Origin: Streptomyces humicola
GTDB lineage: Bacteria > Actinomycetota > Actinomycetes > Streptomycetales > Streptomycetaceae
DNA: 64,000 nt
Assembly (NCBI RefSeq): GCF_024436035.1
Contig: NZ_JANFNG010000016.1
Coordinates: 62,001 to 126,000 of the forward strand
Reading direction: 5' to 3'
Numbering within the stretch: the first letter of the stretch is position 1; the number at the start of each line of letters is the position of its first letter. Positions 36,041 through 44,690 of this stretch are shown piece after piece. A program made the translations under genes and the position numbers. The notes under the pieces are model-generated. The model saw nothing but the letters and a program-made list of their open reading frames with translations. It did not search any database and was not told the DNA's origin.

Positions 36041-37435
36041 TCAGGAGCGGACCGCCCCGGCCCGGCGTCCGCGGCCGACGCGGTGCCCGCGCCGCACCCG
36101 TCGCCTGCCGCCCGACGCCCTGGGGCGCAGCGCCAGCCACACCCGTACTTCCGTGCCACCGAGCACGGAGTTGCCGATCGTGACGTCGCCGCCGGTCGAT
36201 TCCGCCACCCGCCGCACGATGTCGAGGCCGAGCCCGGTCGAGCCGGGGCCTCCGTCGCCCTGGCCGCGGCGCAGTGCGGCGTCCGGGTCCTGGATCCCGG
36301 GACCGGCGTCCGAGACGAGCACGATCACCGCGTCCTCACCGTTGTGCACGTCGACCGCGAAGGCGGTGCCTTCCGGGGTGTGGCGGAAGACGTTGCCGAG
36401 CATCGCGTCGAGCGCCGCCGCGAGGTCGGCACGGACGACGGGTACGCGCACCGGCCGGTCGGCCCCCGCGGTGCGCACCCGGCGTCCCTGGTCCTCGGCG
36501 AGCGCGGACCAGAACGCCATGCGCTCGCGGATCACCTCCGCCGCGTCACAGCCGACCGAGGCCGATCCGCCGGCGGAGGCGGAGCGCTGGGCGCGCGCGG
36601 TGCGGATGATCTGGTCGACCTCGCGCTCCAGCTGGGCGACGGCTTCCCGCGTCTGCTCGGCGGCCGGGCCGTCGCCGAGCGAGGCGGCATTGAGCCGCAG
36701 GACGGTGAGCGGCGTGCGCAGCCGGTGGGAGAGGTCGGCGGCCAGCTCACGCTCATTGGCAAGCAGTTGGGTCACCTGATCGGCCATCGAGTTGAACGCG
36801 ACGGCCGCCGCCCGCAGTTCGGACGGCCCGTCCTCCCGGACCCGTACGCCCAAGTCCCCCTGACCGAGGTCGTGGGCGGCGGCGGCGAGCAGCCGGGCGG
36901 GTCGCACCACCCGGGTGCCGAGCCGGTCGGCGATCACCACGGAGCCAACGACGAGCCCGGCGCCGACGAGCCCGAGCATCAGCCACGCGGTCGCTACGCC
37001 GCGGGTGATGTCCCCTTCGGGGACGAAGACTTCGACGACCGCGATCGATCCAGAGCTCACGGCGGTGGGCTGGAGCAGCGCGTAGCCGCCGGGCACGGAG
37101 ACGGTCGAGGCCCGGCCGAACCTGGTCGCGGTGTCGAGCTCGGCCTGCGTGACGCGCTGGGTGCCGATCTCCACCGCGCCGCTTCCGCCGGCCGCCGGGA
37201 CGTTCACGGCGATCTGTCCGTCGGCGCCCGCCTGGGTGGAGGCGACCGCGCGCTCCAGCTGGGTACGGTCGGTGGTGATCGCGAGCGCGGGGCCGATCGC
37301 GGCGGCCTGGCGTTCGGCGTTGGACATCGCCCGGTCGCGGGCAAGCTCCTTGACGACGAGCCCGAGCGGTATGGCGAAGGCCAGTACCACCATCGCGGTG
37401 ACGGCGAGCACGACCTTGACCAGCGCCCACCTCAT
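36041..37435 (-). CDS. Two-component sensor histidine kinase
   Basis: A 464-residue kinase: TM1 (about 7-27), extracytoplasmic sensor region (28-145), TM2 (about 148-168), HAMP (170-225), HisKA with ADLSHRLRTPLT (phospho-His237) and a HATPase with N box MLGNVFRHTPEG, G1 VSDAGPGIQD and G2 GSTGLGLDIVRRVAE. The C-terminus is a basic tail. The ATG overlaps the stop of the response regulator by 4 bp. The signal is unknown; the sensor loop has no recognised domain. Confidence 0.94.
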   Translation of the reverse strand: MRWALVKVVLAVTAMVVLAFAIPLGLVVKELARDRAMSNAERQAAAIGPALAITTDRTQLERAVASTQAGADGQIAVNVPAAGGSGAVEIGTQRVTQAELDTATRFGRASTVSVPGGYALLQPTAVSSGSIAVVEVFVPEGDITRGVATAWLMLGLVGAGLVVGSVVIADRLGTRVVRPARLLAAAAHDLGQGDLGVRVREDGPSELRAAAVAFNSMADQVTQLLANERELAADLSHRLRTPLTVLRLNAASLGDGPAAEQTREAVAQLEREVDQIIRTARAQRSASAGGSASVGCDAAEVIRERMAFWSALAEDQGRRVRTAGADRPVRVPVVRADLAAALDAMLGNVFRHTPEGTAFAVDVHNGEDAVIVLVSDAGPGIQDPDAALRRGQGDGGPGSTGLGLDIVRRVAESTGGDVTIGNSVLGGTEVRVWLALRPRASGGRRRVRRGHRVGRGRRAGAVRS

Positions 37436-38127
37436 CGCCCGTCATCCACGTCTCTCGGCGGCTCCAGTTTCACGCCCACCCCGCGCAGCGTGTGCAGATA
37501 GCAGGGTTTGGCGGCGGTTTCGCCCAGTTTGCGGCGGAGCCATGACAGGTGCACATCGATGGTCTGGTCGTCGCCGTAGGCCTGCTGCCAGACCTCGGCG
37601 AGCAGTTCACGCCGTGACACGACGACCCCGGGGCGGGCGGCGAGGAAGGAGAGCAGGTCGAACTCGCGGCGGGTCAGATCGAGGGCGGTGCCGTCGAGCA
37701 CCGCTTCCCTGCGCAGCACGTCGATCCGCAGGCCCCCGACGCGCAGTACCCGGGACGCCTCGGTGCCCCGCGAGCGGCGCAGCACGGCGGCCATCCGCGC
37801 CGACAGGTGTTCCACCGAGAACGGTTTGACGAGATAGTCGTCGGCTCCGTCGTTGAGCAGCCTGACGATCTCGCCCTCGTCGTCCCGCGCCGTGGCGATG
37901 ATCACGGGGACGTCGGTGAGGCCGCGGAGCATCTTCAGCGCCTCGGCGCCGTCGAGGTCGGGCAGGCCGAGGTCGAGGATCACCACGTCGAAGCCGACCT
38001 GAGCCACCTCGCGCAGCGCCTCGAGTGCGGTACCCACGCTGCGCACCGTGTGGGCGGCGTCGGTGAGGTGCCTGATGAGCGCGGAGCGCACGAATTGGTC
38101 GTCCTCGACGACGAGCACACTGGCCAT
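37432..38127 (-). CDS. OmpR-family response regulator
   Basis: A 231-residue regulator: receiver domain with acidic pocket VVEDD (9-10), phospho-acceptor Asp52 (VVILDLGLPDLDG), Thr in IIATARDDEG and Lys101 (LVKPFSVEHL), then a winged-helix domain with LDLTRREFDLLSFLAARPG, VVSRRELLAEVWQQAYGDD and TIDVHLSWLRRKLGE ending YLHTLRGVGVKLEPP. First gene of a two-gene operon with the kinase. Divergent from a secreted protein gene 123 bp away, a possible target. Confidence 0.95.
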   Translation of the reverse strand: MASVLVVEDDQFVRSALIRHLTDAAHTVRSVGTALEALREVAQVGFDVVILDLGLPDLDGAEALKMLRGLTDVPVIIATARDDEGEIVRLLNDGADDYLVKPFSVEHLSARMAAVLRRSRGTEASRVLRVGGLRIDVLRREAVLDGTALDLTRREFDLLSFLAARPGVVVSRRELLAEVWQQAYGDDQTIDVHLSWLRRKLGETAAKPCYLHTLRGVGVKLEPPRDVDDGR

Positions 38128-38250
38128 GGTCGGCACCGTACGCCATACGAGCGATCGCGCGGCCGCATAGCTTACCGGTCGGACGGGCACAGGAGTACGC
38201 AACCGGGCGGGCGCTTGACGCATCAGGCGCGTGCGACAGTATTGAGCCCG

Positions 38251-38799
38251 ATGCGACGAGGTTTGGTGCAAGCGGGAGCATGGGCGCTGGCGACCGGCGC
38301 AGCGGTGACGCTGTCCTGGTTCGGCGTCCGGACGGTGCTGGCGAGCACCGCGTACGACCCTCCCCGCGCCCTGCCCATCTCGTCCGTGCCGAGCAACGCC
38401 GCCACGGGGGTCAGCATCACCCCGCAGTCGTCCTCCACGCAGCAACCCCGCCCGTCGCACAGCGACTCGCCGTCGGGCTCCGCGCGTGCCACACCGACCG
38501 GGGGGACGTCCGCGGGGGGTTCCGCGGCCGGTCCGCGGCCGGCCCCTTCGGCCACGTCACCGTCGTCCTCGGAGACCGGCACCATTCACAGCTACACGGT
38601 CACCGGTGGCCGTGTGGCGCTCGACCTCGGGACGTCCTCGGCGACCCTGGTGTCCGCAACGCCCGACTCAGGGTGGTCCATGCAGGTATGGAAGCAACCC
38701 CAGTGGATCCGGGTGGACTTCACCTCCGGCAACCAGACCTCTTCGGTCTTCTGCACCTGGAACGATCACCCGCCGATGGTGACGACCACCACCGGCTGA
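38251..38799 (+). CDS. Secreted or membrane-anchored hypothetical protein
   Basis: A 182-residue protein from ATG 38251. A hydrophobic N-terminal segment (about 5-30, GLVQAGAWALATGAAVTLSW) is a signal peptide or anchor. A Ser/Pro/Thr-rich linker follows (about 45-110). The C-terminal 70 residues form a compact domain: HSYTVTGGRVALDLGTSSAT, LVSATPDSGWSMQVWKQPQW and IRVDFTSGNQTSSVFCTWND. I recall similar proteins in Streptomyces without known role. Divergent from the two-component operon. Confidence 0.75.
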   Translation: MRRGLVQAGAWALATGAAVTLSWFGVRTVLASTAYDPPRALPISSVPSNAATGVSITPQSSSTQQPRPSHSDSPSGSARATPTGGTSAGGSAAGPRPAPSATSPSSSETGTIHSYTVTGGRVALDLGTSSATLVSATPDSGWSMQVWKQPQWIRVDFTSGNQTSSVFCTWNDHPPMVTTTTG

Positions 38800-38829
38800 A
38801 GGGCCCGCCCTCCGTCAGCGGAAGCGTCC

Positions 38830-39714
38830 TCAGCGGAAGGCATCCGGCGGCGGCACGGGAGACGCGGCGGCCGTCACGTCGGTGACGGGAGCCGCTCCCC
38901 CGGTGAAGTCGGCAAGTTCCCTGCCGTGTTCAAGGCGTCCGGGGTGCGGGTCGCCGGCGATCCGGCGGGTCAGCTCGGCGAACGGGAGGGCCCGGCCGGA
39001 GGCGACCAGCATCGCGTTGCCGAAGCGCCGGCCGCGCAGCACCGCAGGATCGGCGGCCAGACAGCTCTCCTCGAAGCAGGAGCGCACGGTCGCCACCTGC
39101 GACCGGAGGAACGCAAGTCCTCCGCCGTCGGTGAGATTGGCCGCATATACCCCGTCGGGCCGCAGCACCCGCCGCACATCGGCGAGGAACTCCACGGACG
39201 TCAGATGCGCAGGCGTGCGCGCGCCGTGGAAGACGTCGGCGATCACGAGATCCGCCCAGTTCTCGTGGAGCTTGGCCAGCCCTTCGCGGGCGTCCCCGCC
39301 ACGCACGCGGATCCGCCATGTGCGGTCCAACGGCAGTTCGCGGCGGACGAGTTCGACGAGCGCCGTGTCGATCTCGATCACCTGTTGGGTGGAGCGCGGA
39401 CGGGTGGCGGCGACGTACCGCGGGAGGGTGAGCGCACCCCCGCCTAGGTGGACGACGTGCAGCGGCATGCCCTGCGCCGCCATCAGATCGATCATATGGC
39501 CGAGCCTGCGCTGGTAGGCGAAGTCGAGGCGTTCGGGGTCGTCGAGGTCGACATGCGACTGTGGGGCGCCGTCGATCAGCAGCGACCAGGCGCGCGGCCG
39601 CTCCCGGTCCGGTACGAGCTCGGCGGCGCCGCCGCCGACGAAGGCGCGCACCGGCTCCCGGCCCTGCCGGGCCGCCGCCCGTCCCCTGCCTGTCCTGCCC
39701 GTTCCGCCTGCCAC
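38830..39714 (-). CDS. Spermidine synthase-like SAM-dependent enzyme
   Basis: A 294-residue protein from GTG 39714. The Rossmann-fold aminopropyltransferase/methyltransferase core shows LVPDRERPRAWSLLIDGAPQ, SHVDLDDPERLDFAYQRRL, VHLGGGALTLPRYVAATRPR (cofactor loop), VIEIDTALVELVRRELPLD, GDAREGLAKL and DLVIADVFHGARTPAHLTS. In this actinobacterial subgroup polyamine substrate residues are only partly kept, so true spermidine synthesis is not certain. The C-terminus ends DAFR with a Pro/Ala-rich tail. The next gene upstream on the same strand stops 26 bp away. Confidence 0.85.
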   Translation of the reverse strand: MAGGTGRTGRGRAAARQGREPVRAFVGGGAAELVPDRERPRAWSLLIDGAPQSHVDLDDPERLDFAYQRRLGHMIDLMAAQGMPLHVVHLGGGALTLPRYVAATRPRSTQQVIEIDTALVELVRRELPLDRTWRIRVRGGDAREGLAKLHENWADLVIADVFHGARTPAHLTSVEFLADVRRVLRPDGVYAANLTDGGGLAFLRSQVATVRSCFEESCLAADPAVLRGRRFGNAMLVASGRALPFAELTRRIAGDPHPGRLEHGRELADFTGGAAPVTDVTAAASPVPPPDAFR

Positions 39715-39739
39715 CTCACCAGTATCGGCGGTGGCGTGA

Positions 39740-40168
39740 TCAGAGCGCGTCGGCGGCCTCGATGGTGCGCGCCGCCTCGCCGAGCGCCTGGCGCAGCAGC
39801 GCGGGATCGGTGACCGGGTGGCTGCTCTCCGGCGGTACGAGCCAGCCCGTGCCCGCGACCGGTGGATCGCCGGCGAGCCTGCGCCCGCCGCCGTCGGTCT
39901 CCGTGCACGCGCTGCCCGGCAGGTCCCAGCCGTCGGCGGTGCCGGGCGGGACCAGGAAACCGAGAGTGTCGCCCGAGGAGTCGTGCAGCACCGGCCCGAC
40001 GCCCGTGCGCAGCCGCAGAATGTCAACGGCTTCGAGGCCCTGCCGCGACGGCACGGTGACCAGATCCCAGTCGGGGGCCGCCACCGCCGACACCGCGTCC
40101 GAGGCGGGCGCGCCCGCCGCCTTCATCTTCGACCCGGATGATCTGTGCGCCCCTGAAGTCTCCAACAA
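39740..40168 (-). CDS. Conserved hypothetical protein, TTG start
   Basis: A 142-residue protein without signal peptide or membrane segment. Segments: DWDLVTVPSRQGLEAVDILR, GVGPVLHDSSGDTLGFLVPP, GTADGWDLPGSACTE and GTGWLVPPESSHPVTDPALL. The pattern of repeated LVPP blocks recalls conserved Streptomyces proteins of unknown function. The start TTG (40168, or the next TTG at 40165) is supported by GAGGAGGT 5-8 nt upstream; the first ATG (40126) has no ribosome site. Probably cotranscribed with the spermidine-synthase-like gene. Confidence 0.7.
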   Translation of the reverse strand: MLETSGAHRSSGSKMKAAGAPASDAVSAVAAPDWDLVTVPSRQGLEAVDILRLRTGVGPVLHDSSGDTLGFLVPPGTADGWDLPGSACTETDGGGRRLAGDPPVAGTGWLVPPESSHPVTDPALLRQALGEAARTIEAADAL

Positions 40169-40419
40169 GGGAACCTCCTCACTGTCGGGCCCTGAACGGT
40201 CACACCGGGATCAACGCGTGAAGGGCGTCAACAGCTACGGTCGCGAAACGCTGCAAAGGATGGCACTTCATGGCGGATCGCGGGTGAGATATCCGGTTTG
40301 TAGCCAAACACTGCGTACTTGCCGCATCACAGCGAGTACGGTCGTGCCGCCGAAATCACACACGTACCACACCCCGCACCATCCCAGCACCCCGAACACC
40401 CTCAGGAGGAGGCCTCGTC

Positions 40420-41769
40420 ATGGCACCCTCACCGCCGGCGCCCAACACAGCCTTCCGACGGCTGCGGGGCGACCTGTCGCCCGGCGAGTTCGCCGCGGCG
40501 GTACGGAGGGCGGCCCGCGAGATCGGTGAGCGGGTGAGCTGCGACGCGCGCTACATCGGCCGCGTCGAGTCGGGCGAGATCCGGTGCCCCAACTACGCGT
40601 ACGAGCGAGTCTTCAAGCACATGTTCCCCGGCTGCACGCTCACGGACATGGGGTTCGCACCGCGCGAGGCGGTACGGGGTCGCAGGCTGCACGCGGATGC
40701 GGGGCCCGTGGTGCCCATGGTGGATGACGGCACCTTCAGCACTGACAGCAACAACGAGGAGAGCGACGTGCTGCGTCGCGCATTCATGACCAGCGGCCCG
40801 GCTGCCGCACTGGCGGCAGCGCTGCCGGCGCCGATCGGCCCGGCACCGGCCGTACCGCGCCGGATCGGCGGCCGCGAGGCCCACTCGGTCGAGGAGGCGG
40901 TGCGACAGATCCGGCTGCTCGACGACAGGCACGGCGCGGAAGGGCTCTTCCAGCGGGCCGGCCACTCGCTGCGCAGCGCCTATGCGCTGCTCGACCAGGG
41001 GATGTACAGCCAGGCCGTCGCCGACAGATTGCACGCCGGATCGGGTGAACTCGCCATCTCCGTGGGATGGTTGGCGCACGACTCCGGGCGCCATGCCGAT
41101 GCCCGTTCGTACTATGCGGAAGCGCTGGCCACCGCCCGTATGTCCGGCGACCCGGCGCTGGAGGCGCACGCCTTCTGCAACACCGCGTTCCTCGCGCGCG
41201 ACGCGGGTCGCCCGCGCGAGGCGGTGCGAGCCGCACAGGCCGCCCAGCGCGCGGCCAGAGCGCTCGGATCGTCGCGCCTGCTGTCGCTGCTCGCCCTGCG
41301 TGAGGCGGGGGGCTGGGCCGGGCTCGGCGACCGGGCGGCGTGCGAGCGGGCGCTGCTGCGCGCCGCGCGGTTGTACGGCAAGGGGCCGTCCGACGCCGAT
41401 CCGGAGTGGATGACCTTCTACGGCGAGGCCGAGTTGGAGGGACTCGAGGCGCAGTGCTGGTCGCGGCTGGGCGAGTACCGTCGCGCCGCGGTGCACGCAC
41501 GGCGGGGCGTAGCCCTGCAGGATCCTCACTTCACGCGCAATATCGCGCTCTACAGTGCGGAGTTGGCGGGGGATCTCGCAGCGGGCGGTGAACCCGACGA
41601 GGCGGCGGAGGCGGGCCGGCGAGTGCTCGACCTGCTGGGCGAGCACGTCAGGTCCTCGCGCATCCGCACGATGCTGGACGCGGCGGCGACGACGCTCGGC
41701 CCGCACCGCAGGCGCGGCGCGGTGGCCGAGTTCCTGGCCCGGCATGCACACTCCAGGCGATCGGCGTAA
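40420..41769 (+). CDS. TPR-containing transcriptional regulator (NsdA-like family)
   Basis: A 449-residue protein. The N-terminal XRE-like part (about 15-75) has SPGEFAAAVRRAAREIGERV, SCDARYIGRVESGEIRCPNY and YERVFKHMFPGCTLTDMGF. The remaining 300 residues are helical repeats of TPR type: AGSGELAISVGWLAHDSGRH, ADARSYYAEALATARMSGDP and RRAAVHARRGVALQDPHF. This domain order is that of NsdA/NsdB-type streptomycete regulators, which hold back sporulation and antibiotic production; which member it matches is not clear. Its own promoter lies in 40169-40419, which contains no other gene. Confidence 0.8.
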   Translation: MAPSPPAPNTAFRRLRGDLSPGEFAAAVRRAAREIGERVSCDARYIGRVESGEIRCPNYAYERVFKHMFPGCTLTDMGFAPREAVRGRRLHADAGPVVPMVDDGTFSTDSNNEESDVLRRAFMTSGPAAALAAALPAPIGPAPAVPRRIGGREAHSVEEAVRQIRLLDDRHGAEGLFQRAGHSLRSAYALLDQGMYSQAVADRLHAGSGELAISVGWLAHDSGRHADARSYYAEALATARMSGDPALEAHAFCNTAFLARDAGRPREAVRAAQAAQRAARALGSSRLLSLLALREAGGWAGLGDRAACERALLRAARLYGKGPSDADPEWMTFYGEAELEGLEAQCWSRLGEYRRAAVHARRGVALQDPHFTRNIALYSAELAGDLAAGGEPDEAAEAGRRVLDLLGEHVRSSRIRTMLDAAATTLGPHRRRGAVAEFLARHAHSRRSA

Positions 41770-41841
41770 CGCTGCAACGCTTCACCGCGCGGCGGGCTCG
41801 CTTCGACGGGGAGCGAAGCGATGCCGCCCTACCGTGGGCGC

Positions 41842-42660
41842 ATGAGCGACTTCGCACCTGACGACGGGTTCCGCAGGTTCCAGGAGTTCCGGGAGCTGCA
41901 CCATCGTGAGCAGCCGTTGCTGCTGCCCAACGCATGGGACCACGCGTCCGCCGCGGCGCTCGCGGCACGCGGGTTCCGGGCGATCGGAACGACGAGCCTC
42001 GGGGTCGCCGCGGCCGCCGGCATGGTGGACGGGGCCGGGGCGACCCGGGCGCAGACCGTGGCGCTCGCACTCGGGCTGGCCAGGCTCGATGCGCTGATCA
42101 CCGTCGACATCGAGGGCGGGTTCGGCGAGGACCCCGGTGACGTCGCGGCGCTCGCGGCCGAGTTGGCCGACGCCGGGATCGTCGGGGTCAACATCGAGGA
42201 CGGCCGGGCCGACGGCTCGCTCGCCCCGGTCGCACGGCAGCGCGAGGTGATTGCCGCCGTCAAGGAGCGCGTGCCGCACCTGTTCGTCAACGCCAGAACG
42301 GACACCCACTGGCTGCGTGAGGCACCGTCGCTCGACGTGACGCTCCGCCGCGTCGAGGCCTACCAACAGGAGGGCGCCGACGGCGTCTTCGTGCCGGGCT
42401 TGGTCGACGACGACTCCGTCCGCAGCGTGGTGGAGGCGGTCGGCGTACCGCTGAACGTCCTGTTCGCGCCCGGTCGCGTCAGCTACGACCGGCTCGCGGA
42501 GCTGGGCGTGCGGCGCATCTCCACCGGCTCGTTGCTCTTCCGCGCGGCCCTGGACAGCGCCGTCGAGACGGCCTGGGCCGTCGCGCACCCGGATGCACCG
42601 GTCCGCGAGGTGCCCTCGTACGGGGAGGTGCAGGCGCTGGCGGAGCGGTTCCGCGGGTGA
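41842..42660 (+). CDS. Isocitrate lyase/PEP mutase family protein
   Basis: A 272-residue TIM-barrel enzyme: LLLPNAWDHASAAALAARGF, RAIGTTSLGVAAAAGMVDGA, ALITVDIEGGFGEDPGDVAA (metal Asp and Glu), GIVGVNIEDGRADGSLAPV and HLFVNARTDTHWLRE. The catalytic Cys of isocitrate lyase (KKCGH) is absent, so it is not isocitrate lyase; it belongs to the PEP mutase/oxaloacetase-like group that makes or breaks C-C or C-P bonds in 2-oxo acids. Convergent with the TetR gene, 9 bp apart. Confidence 0.88.
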   Translation: MSDFAPDDGFRRFQEFRELHHREQPLLLPNAWDHASAAALAARGFRAIGTTSLGVAAAAGMVDGAGATRAQTVALALGLARLDALITVDIEGGFGEDPGDVAALAAELADAGIVGVNIEDGRADGSLAPVARQREVIAAVKERVPHLFVNARTDTHWLREAPSLDVTLRRVEAYQQEGADGVFVPGLVDDDSVRSVVEAVGVPLNVLFAPGRVSYDRLAELGVRRISTGSLLFRAALDSAVETAWAVAHPDAPVREVPSYGEVQALAERFRG

Positions 42661-42669
42661 GCCGCCCGC

Positions 42670-43416
42670 TCACCCCGCACCCAGCAGGCCGTCGAGCAGC
42701 GCGTCGAGGCCGTGCTCGTACTGGCGCAGGCCGTCCTGCGCCGACGCCAGCTCCGGCGCGAGGTCGACGAGGTGAGGGAAGCGGTCCGCGGGCAGCCCGG
42801 CGAACCGTGTCCGCAGCCGCTCGCCGCCGTTCTGGTGGGCGAGCCCGCGACGGCGTCCGCTCGCGGTCCACAGCGCGGCGCCCACCGTGTACTGCATCAG
42901 CGCGGTCTCGGCGCGGGCCGCCGCCGAGCGGTCCATCCCCGATCGCAGCAGCAGGCCGAGCAGACGGTCGACGACGGCCGTGCCCTCGTCGCCGCGCACG
43001 GGCCCCCGGGTGAGGAGGTGGAGCACGGAGGGGTGGTCGGCGAGCAGTCGGTAGACGCTCCGGCACAGCGCACGCACGGCGCGCCGCGGTTCGGCGGGTC
43101 CGGGGTGCTCGGGGTGTCCGGGGTGTCCGGGGTGTCCGGCGTGTTCGGCGTGTTCGGCGGCGGGGAGGGCGATCTCGGCGAGCAGCCGTTCGCGCACGGC
43201 GTCGATGATCTCGTCCTTGCCGGTGAAGTGGGTGTAGACGGCCATGGTGCCGACGCCGAGGCGTTCGGCGAGGGCGCGCATGGTGAAGGCGTCGGGCCCT
43301 TCGTGGTCGAGGAGGGAGACGGCGGCATCGAGGACGCGCTCACGGTTGAGGGTGTTGCGAGGCGTGCGGCGGCGGGGAGTTGGACGTGTGGGGGGATGTA
43401 CGGGCGGCTTCGTCAT
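42670..43416 (-). CDS. TetR/AcrR-family regulator
   Basis: A 248-residue regulator. The DNA-binding domain (about 22-68) reads LNRERVLDAAVSLLDHEGPD, AFTMRALAERLGVGTMAVYT and HFTGKDEIIDAV. A His/Pro/Gly/Glu-rich insert (about 85-105, EHAGHPGHPGHPEHPGP) separates it from the C-terminal helices, which match the TetR_C class with DHPSVLHLLTRGPV. The basic Pro/Thr/Arg N-terminus is typical of actinobacterial members. ATG 43416 was chosen. It is divergent from the Dna2-like operon, with 137 bp between them, and could regulate it. Confidence 0.85.
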   Translation of the reverse strand: MTKPPVHPPTRPTPRRRTPRNTLNRERVLDAAVSLLDHEGPDAFTMRALAERLGVGTMAVYTHFTGKDEIIDAVRERLLAEIALPAAEHAEHAGHPGHPGHPEHPGPAEPRRAVRALCRSVYRLLADHPSVLHLLTRGPVRGDEGTAVVDRLLGLLLRSGMDRSAAARAETALMQYTVGAALWTASGRRRGLAHQNGGERLRTRFAGLPADRFPHLVDLAPELASAQDGLRQYEHGLDALLDGLLGAG

Positions 43417-43553
43417 GATGGGCGGCTCATCGGGACGGGGACGGGGACGATGCGGGCGCTTTATAACGTATGTCGTACGGTTCAGCGTCCGCAATGCGTT
43501 CATGTTCCCCCCGATACCCCGCGTTGTCGGTCCCGGATGCCAGACTTTCGGAC

Positions 43554-44690
43554 GTGACCGAGAGCACCACCCTGCGGGAGCGGCTGGCCGCGTTGCGCGG
43601 ACCGGCCGTTCCACCACGAGCGCTCGATGCCCGGGCGCTCGCCGCGCTGGCCGCCAATCCCGGGTGCGGACGGCGGGCGCTGCTCGACGCGGCCGGGGTG
43701 GACAAGGCCGCGGTGGCACGGGTGTTGGGGGCGCCCGCGCCATTCGGGCAGTCGCAGTTCGCTTTCGCGCGCGGGCACGCCTTCGAGGCGCGGGTGAAGG
43801 CCGACGGCTGCCAGGAGCTGCTGCGGCTGCTGGGCGCGACGAACAGCGAAGCGGATGCAGTGGCGGCGCTGCCCGACCTGAGCGCACCGGACCCGCAGGC
43901 GCGCGCCGCCCGTACCCGGCTCGCGCTCGAACAGCTGTCACCTGCGGGCGGCTGGGCGCTGCTCGACCACCCGATGCTCGTGCTCGACGTCGCCGGGTCG
44001 CCCGCATATCTGGAGCCCGACGCGATCGCCGTGCGCCCGGACGGGTCGTGGACGGTGATCGAGGTCAAGTCCTTCCCCGTCCTCGACGGGAGCGCCGATC
44101 CGGTGAAGGTGGGCGCGGCGGCGCGGCAAGCCGCCGTCTACGTGCTGGCGCTGGAACGGATCCGGCCGGGCGCGGCCCGGCCGGAGGCGCTGCTGGTCTG
44201 CCCGAAGGACTTCTCCAATCTGCCCACCGCCGAGCTGCTCGACGTACGCAAGCAGCTGTCGGTCACCCGGCGGCAGTTGGCCCGGCTCACCCGGGTCGAG
44301 GAGCTCCTCGCAGGCCTGCCGGAGGGCACCACGTTCGATCTGCGGCTCGCGGACGACGACAGACAGCAACATGAGCCGCTGGCGCGGCGGGCCACCCGGC
44401 CGGGCGCCGAACTCGCCGCGGCCGTCGACTCGGTGCCGTCCGCCTACGCACCGGAATGCCTCGCGACCTGTGAACTCGCCTTCCACTGCAGGGAACGGGC
44501 GCGTGCCATGGGGTCGGTCGAATCGCTGGGGCGCTCGCTGCGCGGCGAGCTCGGTGCGCTGGCCACCGTCGAGCAGGTGCTCGCGGCAGCCTCCGCGGAC
44601 GGCGGCGCCTCGGACGATCCGGCGGTGGCCGCGCTGCGCAGGGCCGCGGCGCTGCGCTCCCAGGCACTGCAGGAGGCGGCATGTCGCTGA
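43554..44690 (+). CDS. PD-(D/E)XK nuclease of Cas4/Dna2/AddB type with Fe-S cluster
   Basis: A 378-residue protein from GTG 43554. Signs of a RecB-family nuclease with an iron-sulfur cluster: Cys38 in NPGCGRRALL, Gly74-His75 in ARGHAFEARV, Asp156 in YLEPDAIAV, Glu170 and Lys172 in TVIEVKSFP, Gln192 and Tyr196 in RQAAVYVLAL, and three C-terminal cysteines 302, 306 and 312 in ECLATCELAFHC. The one-plus-three Cys layout is that of Dna2, Cas4 and AddB. First of three overlapping genes ending in an SF1 helicase, so a DNA end-processing or ssDNA nuclease subunit is inferred. No Cas gene or CRISPR is nearby. Confidence 0.82.
   Translation: MTESTTLRERLAALRGPAVPPRALDARALAALAANPGCGRRALLDAAGVDKAAVARVLGAPAPFGQSQFAFARGHAFEARVKADGCQELLRLLGATNSEADAVAALPDLSAPDPQARAARTRLALEQLSPAGGWALLDHPMLVLDVAGSPAYLEPDAIAVRPDGSWTVIEVKSFPVLDGSADPVKVGAAARQAAVYVLALERIRPGAARPEALLVCPKDFSNLPTAELLDVRKQLSVTRRQLARLTRVEELLAGLPEGTTFDLRLADDDRQQHEPLARRATRPGAELAAAVDSVPSAYAPECLATCELAFHCRERARAMGSVESLGRSLRGELGALATVEQVLAAASADGGASDDPAVAALRRAAALRSQALQEAACR

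Noticed and set aside
41842-42660. Isocitrate lyase of the glyoxylate cycle
   Set aside because: The catalytic KKCGH is missing and the length (272) is far below isocitrate lyase.
43554-44690. Nuclease as a CRISPR Cas4
   Set aside because: No cas1, cas2 or array nearby; it is translationally coupled to an SF1 helicase gene, which fits Dna2/AddB-like DNA processing better.
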